Shown here piece after piece: positions 24,762 to 34,466 of a DNA stretch of 64,000 nucleotides. The stretch is from Caldanaerovirga acetigignens. GTDB taxonomy: Bacteria; Bacillota; Thermosediminibacteria; Thermosediminibacterales; Thermosediminibacteraceae. Both the position numbers and the translations under genes were made by a program. Each line of letters opens with the position of its first letter. Position 1 is the stretch's first letter. The stretch spans positions 80,001-144,000 of the forward strand of contig NZ_FRCR01000006.1 of the NCBI RefSeq assembly GCF_900142995.1, written 5' to 3'. Under the pieces are notes generated by a model. It worked only from the letters and a program-made list of their open reading frames with translations, was not told the origin of the DNA and made no database searches.

Positions 24762-25232
24762 GCTTTCCTGACATTTTCTGCAATACCCCAAAAATTTTAC
24801 CATATGGTCTATAATTTTAAACTCATTTTTAGTTTCAATCTGGTGTTCCAACTCTTCAAGAAGGTCATCGTCAAACTCGTAAACCTGACCACATTTCAAA
24901 CAAACCAGATGGTGGTGCTGGTGTTTTTCATCCTCGCTGAGTTCATACCTGTAACACCCATCGCCAAAATTGAGCTTTTTTATTATGTCGCATTCATCGA
25001 AAAGCAGTAAAGTTCTGTAGATGGTGGCAAGCCCTACTTCCGGAAATTTCTTTTTTACCAATGCGTATATTTCTTCGGTGCTCATATGTCTTGAAGGATT
25101 TTCCAGAAACACTTCCAAAGTTGCTTTTCTCTGAGGGGTAAGTTTTACTTCTCTGTTCCTCAGTTTATCTTCAAAAAATTTCATCTTTCTTATTTTATCA
25201 TCATAGTTTTTTTTCCCTTTTCTTTCAGGCAA
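24753..25232 (-). CDS. Fur family metal-responsive repressor
   Basis: The 159-residue protein has the Fur winged helix (LTPQRKATLEVFLE, then GLATIYRTLLLF recognition helix). The metal-binding dimerisation domain has HQHHHLVCLKCG and a second CRKC pair, giving the structural Zn site. The TTG at 25232 is the best start: AGGAGG lies 8 bases upstream. It could be Fur, Zur or PerR; the sequence alone does not decide. Adjacency to an Mn2+-linked ATPase is noted, but the genes are convergent. Confidence 0.88.
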   Translation of the reverse strand: MPERKGKKNYDDKIRKMKFFEDKLRNREVKLTPQRKATLEVFLENPSRHMSTEEIYALVKKKFPEVGLATIYRTLLLFDECDIIKKLNFGDGCYRYELSEDEKHQHHHLVCLKCGQVYEFDDDLLEELEHQIETKNEFKIIDHMVKFLGYCRKCQESKE

Positions 25233-25269
25233 AATCTTCCCCTCCTGATAAAACTGTTGCACAACGTTA

Positions 25270-25299
25270 ATTATACATCTTCATAATCCGTCAGCGCAA
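25270..25299 (-). promoter_or_regulatory. SigA-type promoter of fur
   Basis: Minus-strand TTGCGC, an 18-base spacer and TATAAT lie just upstream of the fur ribosome binding site. Confidence 0.55.
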
Positions 25300-25310
25300 G
25301 TTTAAATTTT

Positions 25311-25343
25311 GATAATAAATAAACGCCCCATATTTTGGGGCGG
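25311..25343 (-). terminator. Terminator after the DUF1292 gene
   Basis: CGCCCC and GGGGCG form a strong short stem, followed on the minus strand by TTTATTTATTAT. It separates the alaS-ireB-ruvX-DUF1292 unit from fur. Confidence 0.75.
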
Positions 25344-25371
25344 TTTTGTGCTTCATGGTAAAACACATAAT

Positions 25372-25659
25372 TTATTCTTCCTCTTCCCAATCTTCATCCT
25401 CAAAATCCTCATCACTCAAAGCTTCCCATGCCGCTTTTACCTTTTCAAATTCATCGTCATCTTCAACTACGGTCAGGACCTCTTCTCCATCTTCTTCTAC
25501 ATCAATTCTAAAAATATAAGCTGTCTCCTCATCCTCCCCATCGAGCGGCAACAATATTGCATAATCATTGTCTTCTACGTTTACAACGCCTATTACTTCG
25601 AATTCCGTAGCGTTGCCTTCCTCATCATATAAGGTGATGGTTTCTCTTTCTTCCGACAT
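25372..25659 (-). CDS. DUF1292 family acidic protein (YrzB-like)
   Basis: The 95-residue protein begins SEERETITLYDEEGNATEFEV and contains NDYAILLPLDGEDEETAYIF, the DUF1292 signature, ending in a very acidic tail. It is conserved after ruvX in Firmicutes; function unknown. I chose the ATG at 25659, 8 bases after GGAGTG. A longer in-frame start would add an unrelated basic segment. Confidence 0.87.
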   Translation of the reverse strand: MSEERETITLYDEEGNATEFEVIGVVNVEDNDYAILLPLDGEDEETAYIFRIDVEEDGEEVLTVVEDDDEFEKVKAAWEALSDEDFEDEDWEEEE

Positions 25660-25721
25660 TAAAAAATCACTCCAATCTGCTTTCGAAATTAAATACATTT
25701 TATAGCAATTTGATTTTCGTG

Positions 25722-26138
25722 TCAACATCTATGCTGTGAATCAAGAAAGTTCTGCAGGATAATCACTGCTGATACTTTATCGATTAATTTTTTCCTCTTC
25801 CTCCGTGAAATATCAGCGTCGATCAAGACCCGTTCAGCAGCTACAGTAGAGAGTCTTTCGTCCCAGTACTGCACTTCGACTTTAAAATTATTCCTCAATT
25901 TTTCACCGAATTCTTTTATCTCTTCTCCTCGATAACCTAATGTACCGTTCATATTTACAGGTAGTCCAATGACGATTTTATTGACTTCATATTTTTGCAC
26001 AATTTCCGAGATTGCTTTAATATCTTCTTCAATAGAGCTCCGGGCAATCACCCCTATCCCTTGAGCAGTGATTCCAAGCTCGTCAGATAACGCAACCCCT
26101 ATTCTTTTTTCACCTACATCTAATCCAAGGATTCGCAT
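25722..26138 (-). CDS. ruvX: RuvX/YqgF Holliday junction resolvase-like RNase
   Basis: The 138-residue RNase H-fold protein has the active-site motif GLDVGEKRIGVA at the N-terminus, KIVIGLPVNMNGT in the middle and YWDERLSTVAAE, ending with DKVSAVIILQNFLD. In E. coli YqgF is needed for 16S rRNA maturation; resolvase activity is less clear. It sits between the aldo/keto reductase and DUF1292 genes. Confidence 0.94.
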   Translation of the reverse strand: MRILGLDVGEKRIGVALSDELGITAQGIGVIARSSIEEDIKAISEIVQKYEVNKIVIGLPVNMNGTLGYRGEEIKEFGEKLRNNFKVEVQYWDERLSTVAAERVLIDADISRRKRKKLIDKVSAVIILQNFLDSQHRC

Positions 26139-26154
26139 TAAAAAGATACCCCTT

Positions 26155-27102
26155 TTACACGATTTTTATGCAAAACTCAGGACAAACCCTGCTGCAGTAA
26201 CCACACAACGTACATCTATCATAATCTACAATTGCCTTGCCATTTTCAATGTGTAATGCCCCAAATCCGCACTTTTTGACACATTCTCCACAACCTTCAC
26301 ACCAATCTTCAATTAATAACCGCCTTTTTTCATTTGAAATGTACTCCTCGATTTCTGCCGGAACATCTTTTCCTTCAAACACCAAAACATTCGCAATAAT
26401 TTCATGCTCCGATTTCATTCCTACCGCAATTGAATGTAAAAAGGGTAACCTTAAAACATATTCTAGCGCTTTTTTTTTCTCTCGAATCAAATTGCCGCCT
26501 CCCAGACATTTCATCCCATAGATTCCCTTGCCGCTCTGATATGCTTTCTTAATGGCCTTTATCATATCTTCTACAGTCCCATCTTTTATTCCTATCCCTT
26601 TATAGTTTATAATGGGATGGATAACATCAATTTCCTCCATCTCGGATGCAGCCAAAACTACTTCGACCGTATGAGTCGAAACGCCTGTAGCCTTTATGAT
26701 CCCTTTTACTTTTGCTTCTATTAAATACTCATAAGCTTCTCTGTGGCCCTTCAGGGTCAATCGGGACTCCTGCTCGTGAAGCATGAAAATGTCTATGACA
26801 TCCTTGTCCAAAGCTTTTCGTGCATATTCTACGCTTTCTTTCATTCCTTGATATGTATATGCATAAGATTTGGTTGCCACCACCAAATCTTTCCCACATC
26901 TTTTTAAAGCTAACCTTATGTGGGGGTAATTTTGGTAGTATTCCGCTGTATCTAAAAAGTTTACTCCCAATTCGACAGCTTTACAAATTAGATCGGCTCC
27001 TTTTTTCTCGGTCAAATTCGCTTGAAGGGGCCCTAAAGTCAGCGTACCGAAACAAAGGCGGGAAACCGAAATTTCCGTTTTCCCTAAGTTGTTATACTGC
27101 AT
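26155..27102 (-). CDS. Aldo/keto reductase with two [4Fe-4S] motifs
   Basis: The 315-residue protein combines a TIM-barrel aldo/keto reductase with a C-terminal ferredoxin domain. The barrel tetrad can be seen: Asp and Tyr in NFLDTAEYY, Lys in VVATKSY, His in IFMLHEQ. The last 60 residues hold two cluster motifs, CEGCGECVKKC and CTLCGYCSRVC. Such fusions are common in strict anaerobes and probably exchange electrons with ferredoxin; the substrate is unknown. It separates ireB from ruvX, which are adjacent in Bacillus. Confidence 0.9.
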   Translation of the reverse strand: MQYNNLGKTEISVSRLCFGTLTLGPLQANLTEKKGADLICKAVELGVNFLDTAEYYQNYPHIRLALKRCGKDLVVATKSYAYTYQGMKESVEYARKALDKDVIDIFMLHEQESRLTLKGHREAYEYLIEAKVKGIIKATGVSTHTVEVVLAASEMEEIDVIHPIINYKGIGIKDGTVEDMIKAIKKAYQSGKGIYGMKCLGGGNLIREKKKALEYVLRLPFLHSIAVGMKSEHEIIANVLVFEGKDVPAEIEEYISNEKRRLLIEDWCEGCGECVKKCGFGALHIENGKAIVDYDRCTLCGYCSRVCPEFCIKIV

Positions 27103-27104
27103 CT

Positions 27105-27371
27105 TTATTCCTCTTCTTTTTCCAAGTAACTTTTAACCAGTTCTTCTAGCAGTTCATCTCTCTCAATTTTTCTTATCAGGCTACGAGCACCTTTGTAACT
27201 AGTGATATAGGCTGGATCTCCAGACAATAAATATCCTACAATTTGGCTTATCGGATTATATCCTTTTTCCTTTAATGCATTATACACCTCTTTTAATATT
27301 TGCTTTGTAACTTTTACTTCCTCTTTTTCAACTTTTTTAAACATTACTGTATCTTGCATATTTTTTTCCAT
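27105..27371 (-). CDS. ireB: IreB family regulatory phosphoprotein
   Basis: The 88-residue protein has the family core [19 protein letters not shown], then [21 protein letters not shown], and a basic C-terminal helix. IreB (YrzL) is a substrate of the PASTA kinase IreK in Enterococcus, with phospho-Thr near the N-terminus; several Thr lie there in this protein. It follows alaS as in most Firmicutes. Spacing to the aldo/keto reductase is 2 bases. Confidence 0.92.
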   Translation of the reverse strand: MEKNMQDTVMFKKVEKEEVKVTKQILKEVYNALKEKGYNPISQIVGYLLSGDPAYITSYKGARSLIRKIERDELLEELVKSYLEKEEE

Positions 27372-27403
27372 TATAGTTTACCTCCTAATCGCAAAAATCT
27401 CAG

Positions 27404-27430
27404 GGAGCACGGCTTTTTAAGCCGTGCTCC
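27404..27430 (-). terminator. Hairpin between alaS and ireB
   Basis: A perfect 12-base inverted repeat (GGAGCACGGCTT / AAGCCGTGCTCC) stands between the genes. The T-run on the minus strand is displaced (CTGAGATTTTT), so it may be a partial terminator or a processing/stabilising hairpin. Confidence 0.55.
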
Positions 27431-27445
27431 AATCAATATCAAAAC

Positions 27446-30127
<2,682 letters not shown>

Positions 30128-30166
30128 TTATATAGAAAATGTAGTTCATTGTCAATGTTTTCTAAG

Positions 30167-30601
30167 TTATTCGTCTAAGATATTCACTATTCTAGAAGTA
30201 AACATTCGACTTTTTTCAAAGCGTTTATTATTTAAATAAATAGCTAAAAAAGCCAGCGACATGAATAAAAGGCCCGTCAAAAGCGAAAAAGGTTCTTCCC
30301 AGGCTATATTTAAAGTATTGGCAAAATTTAATCCCAAAATCACCCCCAAGAGGAAACTTACTAGCGGAATTACGTACATGATGAAAGTCGCCGAAATTAG
30401 CGCCCTGTTTTCTATTTCGATTTCCACCACCTGTCCCACATCGGCATTTACGTCATTTTGAACCCACACTTTTATGACTTTCTTTTCAGAACCGAGGCTA
30501 CATGCTTTGCACTTTGCACAGGCGGACGTCCTTATTACCTCTACCTCAGCTTTATTGCCCTTTTTCGAAACGACAATCGCCTTTTCGCGCAAATGGAACA
30601 T
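30167..30601 (-). CDS. RseC/SoxR-reducing-system-like membrane protein
   Basis: The 144-residue protein has a cytosolic N-terminal beta domain with a cysteine cluster (TSACAKCKACSLG) and VGQVVEIEIENRALISATF, followed by two membrane segments (about residues 75-95 and 103-120). This matches the RseC/MucC family, whose Gram-negative members act in SoxR reduction or sigma-E control. The job in Firmicutes is unknown. It lies 7 bases after csoR, so the two are probably cotranscribed and may answer to the same metal or redox signal. Confidence 0.82.
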   Translation of the reverse strand: MFHLREKAIVVSKKGNKAEVEVIRTSACAKCKACSLGSEKKVIKVWVQNDVNADVGQVVEIEIENRALISATFIMYVIPLVSFLLGVILGLNFANTLNIAWEEPFSLLTGLLFMSLAFLAIYLNNKRFEKSRMFTSRIVNILDE

Positions 30602-30608
30602 CCCCCTT

Positions 30609-30896
30609 TTATTTAATAAAGTGGCTTATTACCCTAATTAATTCTTCAATAATCTCTTCCTGTCTTTCAGTGTTTATAGCCCGTACAACACACCCTTTAG
30701 TGTGGTCTTTCAACAATATCAATCCTACTCTGTCCAAAGCCGCTCTTACTGCAGCAATCTGAATAAGTATGTCTACACAGTATTTCTCGTTTTCTACCAT
30801 TTTTTGAATTCCTTTTATTTGACCCTCTATTTTCTTTAGCCTCTTTTTTAAATCTTCTTTGCTTTCACAATACGAGCAACTCACTTCACTTTTCAT
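30609..30896 (-). CDS. csoR: CsoR family metal-sensing repressor
   Basis: The 95-residue protein belongs to the CsoR/FrmR/RcnR helical repressors: LKKRLKKIEGQIKGIQKMVE, then Tyr-Cys in KYCVDIL and His/Cys in KDHTKGC. The Cys-His-Cys set fits Cu(I)-type CsoR; persulfide sensors lack the His. There is an extra N-terminal CSYC pair. GGTGGAGG precedes the ATG at 30896. A palindrome resembling CsoR operators overlaps its own transcript start. No copper exporter is next to it in this window. Confidence 0.88.
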   Translation of the reverse strand: MKSEVSCSYCESKEDLKKRLKKIEGQIKGIQKMVENEKYCVDILIQIAAVRAALDRVGLILLKDHTKGCVVRAINTERQEEIIEELIRVISHFIK

Positions 30897-30912
30897 TCGA
30901 ACACCTCCACCA

Positions 30913-30929
30913 ATACCTTTACGGGGTAT
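30913..30929 (-). promoter_or_regulatory. Probable CsoR operator
   Basis: The minus strand reads ATACCCCGTAAAGGTAT, a pseudo-palindrome (ATACC / GGTAT arms) like known GC-cored CsoR sites. It lies at about +3 to +19 of the csoR promoter, suited to repression by its own product. Confidence 0.65.
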
Positions 30930-30938
30930 CTATGTACA

Positions 30939-30967
30939 ATTATAGAATTAAAATGATTCACAGTCAA
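30939..30967 (-). promoter_or_regulatory. SigA-type promoter of csoR-rseC
   Basis: Minus-strand TTGACT, a 17-base spacer and a perfect TATAAT immediately follow the 6S RNA terminator region. Confidence 0.8.
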
Positions 30968-30975
30968 ATAAATAA

Positions 30976-31168
30976 AACAAAAACCCCGCCATGCCGTGTA
31001 CTGACAAGGAACAGAGACCCTGCTCTCCCAGGTGGGTGTCCTCCTGGATGATTCATGTTTCCCTCTCATAAGGAGGGCATACAATCCACATCCAGAGTCC
31101 GGACTCCCTATGTCATAGTGTTGGCTCTTTCCTCTGTCAGGTCCACGCACACAGCAGGGAAATTGACT
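30976..31168 (-). ncRNA. ssrS: Probable 6S RNA
   Basis: This region of about 190 bases has no convincing protein but folds well on paper. GCTGTGT at the 5' end pairs with ACACGGC near the 3' end, and CTGACAGAGGAA pairs with TTCCTTGTCAG with one bulge, forming a long closing stem. The inner part has small hairpins (CCAGG/CCTGG, CCCTC/GAGGG). A GGCGGGG-TTTTTGTTTT terminator follows and a TATAAT promoter precedes. Length, architecture and position beside aspS (as for 6S-1 RNA in Bacillus) support 6S RNA; I could not score it against a covariance model. Confidence 0.7.
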
Positions 31169-31174
31169 TTTTCA

Positions 31175-31203
31175 ATTATAATGATATCACAGGAAGCTGT
31201 CCT
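31175..31203 (-). promoter_or_regulatory. Promoter of the 6S-like RNA
   Basis: Minus-strand AGGACA, a 17-base spacer and a perfect TATAAT, overlapping the spacer after aspS. Confidence 0.55.
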
Positions 31204-31216
31204 AAATCAATTGTTT

Positions 31217-32992
31217 TTAATTGGCAATCTGAATGTGGAGCTCTTTCAACTGCCTTGATTCTACAGGTGCAGGAGCTTCCGTCATGAGGCAGGCAGCATT
31301 TTGGGTCTTCGGAAAAGCAATGCAATCGCGAATGCTGTTAAGACCTAGAAGTAGCATAACTAGTCTGTCAAGTCCGTAAGCTATGCCGCCGTGAGGAGGC
31401 GTTCCATATTCAAATGCCCTAAGCAGAAATCCGAAATTTTCCCATGCTCTTTCTTTTGTAAATCCTAAAACTTTAAACATTCTCTCCTGTAAGTCGGTCC
31501 TGTGAATTCTTATGCTGCCTCCACCTACTTCGGTGCCATTGAGAACTAAATCGTACGCTTTAGCCCGCACCTGCGATGGTTCTCTTTCCAGCAGGTCTAA
31601 GTCTTCGTCCATAGGCGAAGTGAAAGGATGGTGCATAGCCACAAAGCGATTTTCTTCTTCATCCCATTCCAAAAGCGGAAACTCCACAACCCACAAGAAA
31701 TTTAGAGAGTTTTCATCTATTAAATTGAGCTGCTTTCCCAAGTGCAACCTGAGCTGCCCCATCGAGGTCAACACCAGTTTCGGATCGGTGTCAGCCACAA
31801 ACACCATGAGATCTCCCGGCTGGGCATTCATTCGTTTTAACAGCTCATTTAGAAGTTCTTCGCTGAAGAACTTCGCAATAGGCGATTTTATCCCTTCACC
31901 GGAATAGATTATCCACGCGAGACCTTTAGCGCCGAATTCCTTCGCTTTTTCCACCAATTCATCAATTTGCCGGCGACTAAAAATCTCCGCCGAATTTTTT
32001 ATGTTTATCCCCTTTACCTTTCCACCTGACTCTGCTGCGTCGGAGAAAACCCTGAAGTCACTTTTTGAAGCAATATCGGTCACATCTACCATTTCAAGGC
32101 CGAAACGGGTATCAGGCTTGTCAGTTCCGTATATTTCCATAGCATCTTTATAAGTTATCCTTTTAAATGGAATTTCTAAACTAATACCCATCGTTTTTTC
32201 CACAACATATTTCATAAGCCTTTCGTTCAATGAAATTACATCCTCAACATCAACGAAAGACATTTCTATGTCAAGTTGGGTAAATTCGGGCTGCCTGTCA
32301 GCCCTTAGGTCTTCGTCACGGAAGCACCTGGTTATTTGATAATATCGCTCAATTCCCGCTACCATCAAAATTTGCTTGAAAAGCTGCGGGGACTGAGGTA
32401 AAGCATAAAAGGTACCTGGATTTAAGCGGCTGGGCACTAAAAAATCCCTTGCTCCTTCCGGGGTGCTCCTTGTCAACATTGGAGTTTCCACTTCTATAAA
32501 ACCGTTTTCATCCAGGAAGTCCCTTATAGCTTTACTTACCTTGTGCCTGAAAGTTATATTGCAGAGCATCGACGGCCTTCTAAGGTCAAGGTATCTATAT
32601 TTTAGCCGCAAGCTTTCATCAACTTTTATATCGTCTTCTATGGGAAATGGAGGAGTTTTGGCGGGATTTAATATTTCAAGCTTGTCCGCAAATACTTCAA
32701 TTTCGCCGGTCTTAATCTTGGGATTAATGCTTTCCTTCGGCCGTTCGTAAACCTTTCCATTTACCGCAATTACATATTCGGTTTTCACTTCCTTTGCCGT
32801 TTCAAAAGCTTCGCGGCTGTATTCAGGGTTGAAGACGACCTGAACAATGCCGCTTCTGTCCCTTAAATCGACAAAAATTAGTCCCCCGTGATCCCTGCGG
32901 GTTTGAACCCATCCCATAAGTGTAACTTCCTGTCCGCTGTTTTCTTTTGTCAGCATTCCACACTGATGAGTTCTCTTCATTTTTTCAAACAT
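31217..32992 (-). CDS. aspS: Aspartyl-tRNA synthetase
   Basis: AspRS of 591 residues, bacterial type. It has an OB-fold anticodon domain (VTLMGWVQTRRDHGGLIFVDLRD split over residues 25-48), a class II core with RCFRDEDLRADRQPEF (motif 2), a GAD insertion domain and GIAYGLDRLVMLLLG (motif 3). It follows hisS by 4 bases, as in Bacillus. Discriminating versus non-discriminating activity (for Asn-tRNA via GatCAB) cannot be read with confidence here. Confidence 0.97.
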   Translation of the reverse strand: MFEKMKRTHQCGMLTKENSGQEVTLMGWVQTRRDHGGLIFVDLRDRSGIVQVVFNPEYSREAFETAKEVKTEYVIAVNGKVYERPKESINPKIKTGEIEVFADKLEILNPAKTPPFPIEDDIKVDESLRLKYRYLDLRRPSMLCNITFRHKVSKAIRDFLDENGFIEVETPMLTRSTPEGARDFLVPSRLNPGTFYALPQSPQLFKQILMVAGIERYYQITRCFRDEDLRADRQPEFTQLDIEMSFVDVEDVISLNERLMKYVVEKTMGISLEIPFKRITYKDAMEIYGTDKPDTRFGLEMVDVTDIASKSDFRVFSDAAESGGKVKGINIKNSAEIFSRRQIDELVEKAKEFGAKGLAWIIYSGEGIKSPIAKFFSEELLNELLKRMNAQPGDLMVFVADTDPKLVLTSMGQLRLHLGKQLNLIDENSLNFLWVVEFPLLEWDEEENRFVAMHHPFTSPMDEDLDLLEREPSQVRAKAYDLVLNGTEVGGGSIRIHRTDLQERMFKVLGFTKERAWENFGFLLRAFEYGTPPHGGIAYGLDRLVMLLLGLNSIRDCIAFPKTQNAACLMTEAPAPVESRQLKELHIQIAN

Positions 32993-32996
32993 AAAT

Positions 32997-34268
32997 TTAA
33001 CAACCCTTTCCTGTCTTGTTTTTTAAAAATGCTTTGGCATCTTCTAAAGGCAGCTTCTCTTGCCAACCACTGGATAAATCTTTAACAGTAATTTTCCCAG
33101 TTTCAACTTCTTCTTCACCTATTATGAAAACATATTTTGCCGGTATCTTACTGGCATATTTGAGCTGGGCTTTAAGGCTTCTACCCATCGTATCCATCTC
33201 CGCTGAAAATCCATTTCTCCTCAAATCGTATAGCAGGCGCAACCCATAATCCCTCTGCTCTTGGCCCGTCAAAGCTATAAAGACATCCATATCCCAGGCA
33301 GCAATTTTTAGCAACCCCTTAGTTTCTAATAATAATATCAATCTTTCTACACCAATGCCAAAACCAGCAGCAGGAGTGGGCGGTCCACCGCATTCTTCAA
33401 TTAGATCATCATACCTGCCACCGCCGCAGACGGTACTCTGAGCCCCTAATTCCTCCGAAATTATCTCAAATACAGTTTTCGTATAGTAGTCCAACCCCCT
33501 TACAATCCCGGGGTCGACTTTATATTTTATTCCTACTGCCGTTAAATCCCTTTTTACTTGTTCAAAATGTTCTCTGCAATCATCGCAAAGAAAATCCAAA
33601 ATCACCGGTGCATTTTCAAGCTCCTTTCGGCATTCGTCGTTCTTGCAATCAAGAATTCTCAACGGATTTTTGTCCAGGCGTATAAGGCATGTTTCACATA
33701 AGATATCCTTCTTTTTATTTAAAAAATTTTTTAATTGTCTTTTATAATCTTCCCTGCATCTCTTGCACCCTATGGAATTGATATGTACTTCTAATTGAGA
33801 AAGGCCGAGTTGTTCCAAAAACAAAACGGCAAGCGCTATGACTTCCACATCTATCAAGGGGTTCGGAGAACCGAAAGCCTCAATCCCAAATTGATGAAAT
33901 TCTCTTTGTCTTCCGGCCTGGGGCCTTTCATATCGGAAGCATGGCGAAATATAAAAAAACTTCGCCGGTAAAGGATTGTTAAAAAGTTTGTGCTCAATAT
34001 AAGCTCTAACTACAGGAGCGGTTCCTTCGGGTTTTAGCGTAATGCTCCTCCCTGATTTATCTTCAAAAGTATACATCTCTTTTTCAACAATATCAGTCGC
34101 CTCGCCAATTCCCCTTTGAAACAGTTCAGTATGCTCAAAGGTAGGTGTCCTTATTTCCCTATAACCAAATCGCTCGCATGTTTCTCTAAAAACACCTTCT
34201 ACGTACAACCATTTAACGCAATCTTCTGGAAGCAAATCGCGCGTACCCCTTGGTGCTTTCATAAGCAT
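32997..34268 (-). CDS. hisS: Histidyl-tRNA synthetase
   Basis: HisRS of 423 residues. Motif 1 lies in the N-terminal APRGTRDLLPED region, and TLKPEGTAPVVRAYIEH and CFRYERPQAGRQREFHQFG (motif 2) follow. The histidine signature LDYYTKTVFEI and AAGFGIGVERLILLL (motif 3) precede the C-terminal anticodon domain. An unusual cysteine-rich insert (CKRC, CETC, CDDC) between about residues 168 and 235 may bind zinc. Its own strong promoter lies 65 bases upstream, and AAGGAGC precedes the start. Confidence 0.97.
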   Translation of the reverse strand: MLMKAPRGTRDLLPEDCVKWLYVEGVFRETCERFGYREIRTPTFEHTELFQRGIGEATDIVEKEMYTFEDKSGRSITLKPEGTAPVVRAYIEHKLFNNPLPAKFFYISPCFRYERPQAGRQREFHQFGIEAFGSPNPLIDVEVIALAVLFLEQLGLSQLEVHINSIGCKRCREDYKRQLKNFLNKKKDILCETCLIRLDKNPLRILDCKNDECRKELENAPVILDFLCDDCREHFEQVKRDLTAVGIKYKVDPGIVRGLDYYTKTVFEIISEELGAQSTVCGGGRYDDLIEECGGPPTPAAGFGIGVERLILLLETKGLLKIAAWDMDVFIALTGQEQRDYGLRLLYDLRRNGFSAEMDTMGRSLKAQLKYASKIPAKYVFIIGEEEVETGKITVKDLSSGWQEKLPLEDAKAFLKNKTGKGC

Positions 34269-34300
34269 CTTTTCAGCTCCTTGTTTATTTTTCGCAATAT

Positions 34301-34319
34301 TTTATGCAGGCTGCATAAA
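34301..34319 (-). repeat. Palindrome in the hisS leader
   Basis: TTTATGCA-GCC-TGCATAAA (minus strand) is a perfect 8-base inverted repeat just downstream of the transcript start predicted for hisS-aspS. It could be an operator or a small leader hairpin; no T-box features are present. Confidence 0.5.
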
Positions 34320-34332
34320 GCCTTTATAAATC

Positions 34333-34361
34333 AATATAGAGAAATTAGCTTTTTATGTCAA
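34333..34361 (-). promoter_or_regulatory. Strong SigA promoter of hisS-aspS
   Basis: Minus-strand perfect TTGACA, a 17-base spacer and TATATT. Confidence 0.85.
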
Positions 34362-34466
34362 GCAATTTTTCACAATTTCATAACAGATTCCTCATAGACT
34401 TTAAAAAAAGGTGTATTAAAATATTAAGTACAAAGACTTAACAAAAACACCATGGAGGTGAAAGCC

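Noticed and set aside
30893..31150. An 85-codon open frame on the minus strand upstream of csoR
   Set aside because: It lies inside the structured 6S-like RNA and crosses the csoR promoter; composition is unlike a protein and there is no ribosome binding site.
34391..34451. A CtsR or CIRCE-type stress operator before htrA
   Set aside because: No CIRCE inverted repeat or CtsR heptad repeat is present; the promoter of htrA could not be fixed with confidence.
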